Below, in pieces: positions 6,384 to 10,505 of a stretch of 10,505 nt of DNA (its first letter is position 1; every line of letters begins with the position of its first letter). The translations under genes and the position numbers were made by a program. Origin of the DNA: an uncultured Oscillospiraceae bacterium (lineage in GTDB: Bacteria > Bacillota > Clostridia > Oscillospirales > Oscillospiraceae); assembly GCA_934675115.1 (NCBI GenBank), contig CAKUPH010000074.1, forward strand, positions 1-10,505, in the 5' to 3' direction. The notes under the pieces are model-generated. The model was not told the DNA's origin, searched no databases, and saw only the letters and a list, made by a program, of their open reading frames with translations.

Positions 6384-7628
6384 ATGAGACCATTGACCGG
6401 CATCAAGGTGCTGGAATTCTGTCAGGTGCTGTCCGGGCCGTTCTGCGGAATGCTGATGGCCGACCTGGGCGCAGATGTCATCAAGCTGGAGCGGCCGCCG
6501 CTGGGCGATTCCTCGCGGTACAACGCCCCGGGGCGGGACGGTGTGTCCGGCAGCTACTCCTACCGGAACAAGGGAAAGCGCAGCGTCCTGATGGATCTGG
6601 CCGATCCCCGGCAGCGTGCGCTTTTCTACGAGATGGTCAAGGACGCGGACGTGGTGCTGGAAAACTACAAGCCCGGCACGCTGGAGAAGTACAACTGCGG
6701 CTATGAGGACCTGAAGAAGATCAAGCCCGACATCATCCTCACCTCGCTGTCCGGCTTCGGCCAGACCGGCCCCAACCGCAACCGCGCCGCTTATGACACC
6801 CTGATCCAGGCGGAGTCCGGCCTGCTCAGCGTCACCGGCACCAAGGACGGCAAGATCCTGTCCTCCGTGGGCTACTCCATCACGGACACCATCGCAGGCT
6901 ACAGCGCCTTCGGCGCCACGCTGGCCGCGCTGCTGGGCCGTATGCACACCGGCGAGGGCGCTCATGTGGACGTGTCCATGCAGGACGCCACCCTCATCAC
7001 CATGGATCAGGTCTACGAAAAGTACCACATTGACGGCGAGATCGCCGGTCCGCTGGGCGTGGGCAACCCGCTGGCTGCCCCCTTCAGCGACTACGAGGTC
7101 AAGGGCGGCAAGCGTCTGGTCATCTGCGTGACCACCGAGCCCCAGTGGGAGAAGTTCTGCAAGGTCGTGGGGCTGGAGGAGCTGGTACACGACCCGCGCT
7201 TTGCCAGCCGCGGCCTGCGCAAGAAGAACGAGGACGAGCTGAACACGTACATCATTCCCCGTCTCAAGGAGATGGAGGAGGAAGAGGTCGTTGCCGGTCT
7301 TGACCGGGAGCGGGTGACCTACGGCCACATCAACAATCTGGCCGACGTGGTCAACAGCGAGCATTTCAAAGCCCGCAACCTCCAGGCCTACGTCACTTAT
7401 CCGGATAAGGACGTGACCATCCCCATCACCGCCAACTCCATCAAAATGACCGGCATGGAGGATCAGCGGGACTATGTGGCCTACTCACTGGGATACAACA
7501 CCTTCGAGGTGCTGGGCAAATACGCAGACGAGGCCGCGCTCCATGACATTTACGACTCTGTCATGGAGGAAAGCCGGAAGGCCGCGGAGGAGTCACAGAT
7601 CAAGGGCGGCATTCTGAAGAAGAACTGA
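6384..7628 (+). CDS. Family III CoA-transferase (CaiB/BaiF-like)
   Basis: A 414-aa cytosolic enzyme that moves CoA between carboxylic acids through an aspartyl-CoA thioester. Family features are the N-terminal G-KVLEF-QVLSGP (6-19), CGMLMADLGADVIKLERP (21-38) for CoA binding, NKGKRSVLMDL (62-72), VLENYKPGTLEK (91-102), LSGFGQTGP (122-130) and VDVSMQDA (195-202). Asp168 in SVGYSITD aligns by context with the catalytic Asp169 of formyl-CoA transferase and CaiB. Length is normal for the family. The start at 6384 has AGGAGG 8 nt upstream (6370-6375); an in-frame ATG at 6351 precedes that site. Members act on formate/oxalate, carnitine, bile acids, (R)-lactate-type 2-hydroxy acids and others, so substrate cannot be told from these motifs. 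The neighbouring acyl-CoA ligase suggests the pair feeds one catabolic route. A terminator follows, so it is probably transcribed alone. Confidence 0.93.
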   Translation: MRPLTGIKVLEFCQVLSGPFCGMLMADLGADVIKLERPPLGDSSRYNAPGRDGVSGSYSYRNKGKRSVLMDLADPRQRALFYEMVKDADVVLENYKPGTLEKYNCGYEDLKKIKPDIILTSLSGFGQTGPNRNRAAYDTLIQAESGLLSVTGTKDGKILSSVGYSITDTIAGYSAFGATLAALLGRMHTGEGAHVDVSMQDATLITMDQVYEKYHIDGEIAGPLGVGNPLAAPFSDYEVKGGKRLVICVTTEPQWEKFCKVVGLEELVHDPRFASRGLRKKNEDELNTYIIPRLKEMEEEEVVAGLDRERVTYGHINNLADVVNSEHFKARNLQAYVTYPDKDVTIPITANSIKMTGMEDQRDYVAYSLGYNTFEVLGKYADEAALHDIYDSVMEESRKAAEESQIKGGILKKN

Positions 7629-7674
7629 CCGCCAGTCATCCGCCATGCCCGGATGGCTGAATCAAATATGACGG

Positions 7675-7711
7675 AAAAATCCCCGACTCGGTAATGAGTC
7701 GGGGATTTTTT
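7675..7711 (+). terminator. Strong rho-independent terminator after the CoA-transferase
   Basis: An 11-bp stem ATCCCCGACTC/GAGTCGGGGAT (7679-7689 with 7696-7706) with a 6-nt loop is extended by A:T pairs and followed by a T-run to 7711. An A-run before the stem gives a U-tract on the other strand too, so it could work both ways. It starts 46 bp after the transferase stop and separates transferase and ligase transcription. Confidence 0.9.
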
Positions 7712-7778
7712 AGAAAAATTCGTCGTCAGAAGTTCGAAAAACTGATAGCGGGTATAAAAAGTTCCGACTTCCCAATTC

Positions 7779-7824
7779 CCGTTGCCGGATGATAACATTT
7801 GTGCAACGGCAACAAAGTTTTTTT
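7779..7824 (+). promoter_or_regulatory. Overlapping alternative hairpins plus T-run in the ligase upstream region
   Basis: Two mutually exclusive 7-bp stems share bases: CCGTTGC (7779-7785) with GCAACGG (7803-7809), and GTTGCCG (7781-7787) with CGGCAAC (7807-7813). The second is followed after AAAG by seven T's (7818-7824). This could be an attenuator, a second terminator, or a regulator-binding repeat. The rest of the 261-bp gap before the ligase holds the terminator at 7675-7711 and no clear sigma-A promoter; a lone TATAAA at 7753-7758 lacks a -35. Confidence 0.35.
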
Positions 7825-7889
7825 CGGTCTTTGCGGACTTAGATATGAAAAATTACCGCAACAAAAGACGGATGTGAGGGATGGCAAAC

Positions 7890-9449
7890 ATGCTGCAATA
7901 TGGAAATCTGCTGATCGACAACGCGAGGAATCATCCCCGGCGGCTGGCGGTGGTCAGCAGCCGGAGGGCGCTGACCTATACGGAGCTGAACCGGGAGAGC
8001 AACTGCGTGGCCAACGGCCTGAAGCGGCGGGGGCTGAAGAAGGGCGACCGCCTCGCCATGCTGGGGAAAAACAGCGTGGAATGGGTGGTGATGTGGCAGG
8101 CCTGCCAGAAGCTGGGCGTGGTGTTCGTCCCCCTTCACACCAGAATGAAGGCAGGGGAGCTCAGCCGCATCCTGAAGCTGTCCAGCTGCAGCGCGCTGGT
8201 GTTCGACGAGTCTTTTGCCTACGTGGCGGAGGAGATCCGCCGGGAATGCGACAAGGTGGCGGTGCTCATCTGCCTGCCGGAGGAGCGCCCCGCCGGTCCG
8301 GCGGTGTGGGAGGAGATCTTCGGCAGTCTGGACGACCGGGAGGCGAAGATCCCGGTGGCCAGCAATGACCCGGCGCTGATCCTCTTCACCAGCGGCACCA
8401 CATCCCTTCCCAAGGGGGTGGTCCGAACTCAGGAGATGGTGGTGCTCCATGGCCTTACGCTGGCCATGGACGCCCCGGGAGAAGAGGAGCCGGTGATGCT
8501 CACCACCGCGCCGATGCACCACTCCGGCGGCCTGCTGTGCCTGCTGAAAATGTCGGTTCTGGGCGGGACGCTGGTCATCCACGAGCGCTTCGAGCCGGAG
8601 GTCCTGCTGGACCTGATGGCGGAGCGGCGAGTGACGCAGGTCATGATGCTCCCGCCCATCGTGTACGAGCGGCTGTATACCGGCGGTGCGTGGAAAACGC
8701 TGGACCTGTCTGCGGTGCGGGAGGTCTGCGTCTCCGCCGGGCGGTGCACCAACGAGCTGGCGGAGCACATTTTCGAGATGTTCCCCAACTGCTGGCTCCG
8801 GCCGTCCTGGGGCTCTACTGAGACGTGCAGCGTCACGGGAATGCGGCTGACCCGGGCGGCGCTGGAGAAGGATCCGGGACTGGTCAACTGCGTGGGCCGG
8901 GTGAACGTCATGACGGAGGTCCGCGTTGTGGATGAGACGGGGCAGGACGTTCCGGAGGGGACGGTGGGGCAGGCGCTGGTGCGCTCGCCCATGGTGTTTT
9001 CCGGCTATCTGGGCACCGGGCGGTGCAAAGAGAACCCGTTCCTGAAGGGCGGCTGGTTCCAGACCGGCGACCTGCTCCGGATGGACCCGGAGAGCCGGTG
9101 CTTTTACTTCATGGACCGGCAGAAAGACATGATCAAGACCGGCGGCGAGAACGTCTACGCGCCGGAGGTGGAGCGGGTCATTATGGAGTACCCTGCCGTG
9201 CAGGACTGCGCGGTGGTGGGCATTCCGGACGCCCGGTTCGACGAGGGCGTCGCCGCGGCGGTGGTGCTCAAGCCCGGCTGTACGCTGGATCTGGAGGATC
9301 TGGTGGAATTCTGCCGGAAGCGGCTGCCCAGCTTCAAAAAGCCGCGGTACATCGGAATTTTGCCGGAGCTTCCGGTAAATTCCATCGGAAAAGTGCAGAA
9401 AAATCTGCTCAGAAAACAGGCCGGCACTCTGTTTCGACCGGTTTTCTGA
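7890..9449 (+). CDS. AMP-forming acyl-CoA ligase (class I adenylate-forming enzyme)
   Basis: A 519-aa cytosolic enzyme that activates a carboxylic acid with ATP to an acyl-adenylate, then to the CoA thioester. ANL-superfamily motifs occur in order: P-loop LFTSGTTSLPKG (165-176), PMHHSGG (208-214), A5 WGSTE (307-311), A7 QTGD with Asp394, hinge and A8 DRQKDMIKTGGENVYAPE (409-426), and A10 NSIGKVQK with catalytic Lys501. It appears complete and active. The A5 motif has Trp where Tyr is usual, next to the acyl pocket. I start it at 7890 because GAGGG (7876-7880) is 9 nt away; an in-frame ATG at 7881 abuts that site with no spacer and adds three residues. Overall it resembles CaiC/medium-chain acid ligases, but the acid is unknown. 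With the upstream CoA-transferase it could prime a pathway once by ATP, after which CoA is recycled. It is convergent with LysR-2, 12 bp away. Confidence 0.92.
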   Translation: MLQYGNLLIDNARNHPRRLAVVSSRRALTYTELNRESNCVANGLKRRGLKKGDRLAMLGKNSVEWVVMWQACQKLGVVFVPLHTRMKAGELSRILKLSSCSALVFDESFAYVAEEIRRECDKVAVLICLPEERPAGPAVWEEIFGSLDDREAKIPVASNDPALILFTSGTTSLPKGVVRTQEMVVLHGLTLAMDAPGEEEPVMLTTAPMHHSGGLLCLLKMSVLGGTLVIHERFEPEVLLDLMAERRVTQVMMLPPIVYERLYTGGAWKTLDLSAVREVCVSAGRCTNELAEHIFEMFPNCWLRPSWGSTETCSVTGMRLTRAALEKDPGLVNCVGRVNVMTEVRVVDETGQDVPEGTVGQALVRSPMVFSGYLGTGRCKENPFLKGGWFQTGDLLRMDPESRCFYFMDRQKDMIKTGGENVYAPEVERVIMEYPAVQDCAVVGIPDARFDEGVAAAVVLKPGCTLDLEDLVEFCRKRLPSFKKPRYIGILPELPVNSIGKVQKNLLRKQAGTLFRPVF

Positions 9450-9453
9450 GCAG
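9399..9453 (-). terminator. Probable terminator of LysR-2, formed by a 13-bp inverted repeat over the ligase stop
   Basis: CTGCTCAGAAAAC (9405-9417) and GTTTTCTGAGCAG (9441-9453) are perfect 13-bp inverted repeats with a 23-nt loop. Read leftward, the stem is followed by A and five T's (9403-9399), so it suits the leftward LysR-2 gene, whose stop is at 9462-9464. It lies in the last codons and stop of the ligase. No T-run follows on the plus strand; there it may only be an mRNA 3' stabilising hairpin. Confidence 0.65.
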
Positions 9454-9461
9454 CTGACGGA

Positions 9462-10337
9462 TCAGGTCATGTGGTTGTGCAGGTAAGATGCGAACTGCTT
9501 GAGGGCGGCGGGTTTATGCCGCCCGGGACTCAGGATCATGCCCAGCGAGCGGTGAACGGACGGCTCGATGGGGAGCATCCGGACAGAGGGCGGGCAGGCG
9601 TCCAGATAGGCGTCCGACAGGAAGGTGATGCCAAGGCCGCTGCCCACCAGCGGGAACAGAGCCGCGCCCTCGGCGTTGGACACCTGAATGACGTTTTTCT
9701 CGTTGAGGGAGGTCCCCAACTCGTCCCGGAGCCGCTCGAAGGCGCTGCTTTCCTCGTAGTTGGTGACGAGAATGGTGTACTGCCGCAGGTCGTCGAAGGT
9801 GACGAAGTCCTTTTCGGCGATGGGCAGATAAGCCGGGATGCAGGCGTAGATCACGTCGCTGTACAGCGGGAGCCACTCGTAGTCGCCGGAAAGACTCTCC
9901 ACCACGATGGCCGCGTCGATGAGCTCGGAATCCAGCCAGCCCTTCAGCTCGTCGGTGCCGCTGTAGATGCTGACCTTCATTTCCGGAGTGCTCTCCAGAT
10001 AGCTGCGCAGCACGGCGGAGAACTGCCCGCTCAGGGCGCTGGGCACGGCGCCCAGCCGGATCTCGTTGCCCCGCTTCTGGGTGAAGGCTTCCACCTCCAT
10101 GCGCAGCCGGGCGGAGTTGTCGATCAGATTCTGAAACAGCGGCTCCAGCGTCTTCCCCGCCTGCGTGAGGGAGACACCCTTGTGGTTGCGCACCAGAAGG
10201 GGCACGCCGATCTCCTGCTCCAGCGAGTTGATTTGGTAGATCAGGCCGGACTGGGTGTAGTTGAGGGCCTCGGCGGCCCGCTTCAGGGAACCGATCTTGA
10301 CGACGTCCATCAGAAGAGCAATTTTCTTTGTATCCAT
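9462..10337 (-). CDS. LysR-type transcriptional regulator 2
   Basis: A 291-aa LysR protein. The helix-turn-helix domain covers about 3-62: AAEALNYTQSGLIYQINSLE (21-40), IGVPLLVRNHKGVSLTQAG (43-61). A linker helix runs to about 88 and the effector-binding domain covers about 92-285, with GSGLGITFLSD (232-242) typical of the second subdomain. It shares only general family features with LysR-1, and its recognition helix differs (TQSGLIYQ against AQPSLSRQ), so it should read a different DNA site. The start at 10337 has GGAGG 10 nt upstream (10348-10352); upstream in-frame starts at 10352 and 10400 would swallow the ribosome site or the promoter. It is divergent from an unseen rightward gene beginning just past the window, its most likely target. 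It is convergent with the ligase, which may also be in its regulon. Confidence 0.92.
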   Translation of the reverse strand: MDTKKIALLMDVVKIGSLKRAAEALNYTQSGLIYQINSLEQEIGVPLLVRNHKGVSLTQAGKTLEPLFQNLIDNSARLRMEVEAFTQKRGNEIRLGAVPSALSGQFSAVLRSYLESTPEMKVSIYSGTDELKGWLDSELIDAAIVVESLSGDYEWLPLYSDVIYACIPAYLPIAEKDFVTFDDLRQYTILVTNYEESSAFERLRDELGTSLNEKNVIQVSNAEGAALFPLVGSGLGITFLSDAYLDACPPSVRMLPIEPSVHRSLGMILSPGRHKPAALKQFASYLHNHMT

Positions 10338-10377
10338 GGCGTGGGTTCCTCCCTGCATCTGTAAAAATTCTGTGCAT

Positions 10378-10407
10378 GTTATACTACGAAACTTGTGCAA
10401 ATGTCAA
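10378..10407 (-). promoter_or_regulatory. Promoter of LysR-2
   Basis: On the minus strand a perfect TTGACA (10407-10402) is 18 bp from TATAAC (10383-10378). The expected start is near 10371, with a leader of about 34 nt. A LysR-type inverted repeat covers the -35. Confidence 0.7.
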
Positions 10408-10432
10408 GTGCTTTGTTGAAAATAATTACAAA
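10391..10432. promoter_or_regulatory. Two candidate LysR boxes upstream of LysR-2
   Basis: The first is ACTTG-N9-CAAGT (10391-10409), containing T-N11-A (T10394, A10406) and overlapping the LysR-2 -35. The second is TTTGT-N11-ACAAA (10412-10432), with T10416 and A10428 in T-N11-A register. Centres are 22 bp apart, near two helical turns. Likely sites for LysR-2 autoregulation and control of the rightward gene beyond the window; the region is AT-rich, so the second site is less certain. Confidence 0.5.
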
Positions 10433-10496
10433 CCACAAAGAAATGGGTAATCGCCGGAACGGAAACAGAAGAATCTGAGATATGCGTCCCAGAGAG

Positions 10497-10505
10497 AAAG
10501 GAGGA
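10497..10505 (+). promoter_or_regulatory. Ribosome binding site of a gene starting just beyond the window
   Basis: GAAAGGAGGA ends exactly at the window edge and is a near-perfect Shine-Dalgarno sequence. A rightward start codon is expected within about 5-10 nt past 10505. I could not find a convincing sigma-A promoter for it in 10410-10490. Confidence 0.6.

Noticed and set aside
6248..6706. 152-aa rightward frame starting in the transferase leader
   Set aside because: It runs out of frame into the well-supported CoA-transferase, has no ribosome site and shows no recognisable domain.
7799..8368. 189-aa rightward frame over the ligase start
   Set aside because: It is a frame-shifted shadow of the ligase with glycine/arginine-rich low-complexity sequence typical of GC-rich alternative frames.
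6384..9449. Assignment to the bile-acid (bai) or carnitine (cai) operon
   Set aside because: Only the broad enzyme families match. No other cai or bai gene is present, and LysR control with a terminator between the enzymes does not resemble those operons, so gene symbols were withheld.
10338..10400. Longer LysR-2 from an ATG at 10400
   Set aside because: It would begin inside the promoter and LysR box, and the helix-turn-helix domain starts right after the ATG at 10337, which has GGAGG upstream.
1..10505. Mobile elements, CRISPR arrays, tRNA or rRNA genes
   Set aside because: I looked for transposase motifs, regularly spaced repeats and cloverleaf-type sequences and saw none that could be supported.

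Overview
The window reads as an ordinary chromosomal stretch of a GC-rich Gram-positive anaerobe of the Clostridia, most likely an Oscillospiraceae gut commensal (Flavonifractor/Lawsonibacter/Oscillibacter type). This is inference, resting on GC-rich codons, strong AGGAGG ribosome sites, a MarR-linked heterodimeric ABC exporter, a DUF1653 protein and CoA-activating enzymes with LysR regulators. I see no phage, IS, CRISPR, tRNA or rRNA. The window holds eight complete genes and one gene cut by the left edge.

Region 1 (1-4,850). The C-terminal half of an ABC exporter subunit runs rightward and is cut by the window start. Facing it is a leftward operon, marR - ABC exporter A - ABC exporter B. 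Its genes overlap by 17 and 11 bp, so translation is probably coupled. The two ABC proteins look like the halves of one heterodimeric exporter: each carries degenerate ATPase motifs that complement the other, giving one catalytic and one non-catalytic ATP site. The marR promoter lies inside a pair of 14-bp palindromic boxes (4802-4835), which fits autorepression of the operon by its MarR protein.

Region 2 (4,850-5,260). A small DUF1653 gene stands alone, with its own promoter and a strong terminator.

Region 3 (5,254-10,505). Two CoA-activating enzymes are framed by two LysR-type regulators. LysR-1 (leftward) is divergent from a family III (CaiB/BaiF-like) CoA-transferase. Their shared 257-bp spacer carries two T-N11-A inverted repeats centred about -66 and -36 from the transferase promoter, the classic layout for LysR activation plus autoregulation. 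After the transferase comes a strong terminator, then an AMP-forming acyl-CoA ligase. LysR-2 is convergent with the ligase and divergent from an unseen rightward gene, whose ribosome site (AAAGGAGGA) ends the window. Together these probably activate a carboxylic acid to its CoA thioester (ligase) and pass CoA from product to fresh substrate (transferase), switched on by the substrate through LysR proteins. The substrate cannot be read from this sequence.

A recurring feature is terminator-like hairpins placed inside, or on the stop codon of, the opposing convergent gene (937-972, 5231-5260, 9399-9453).
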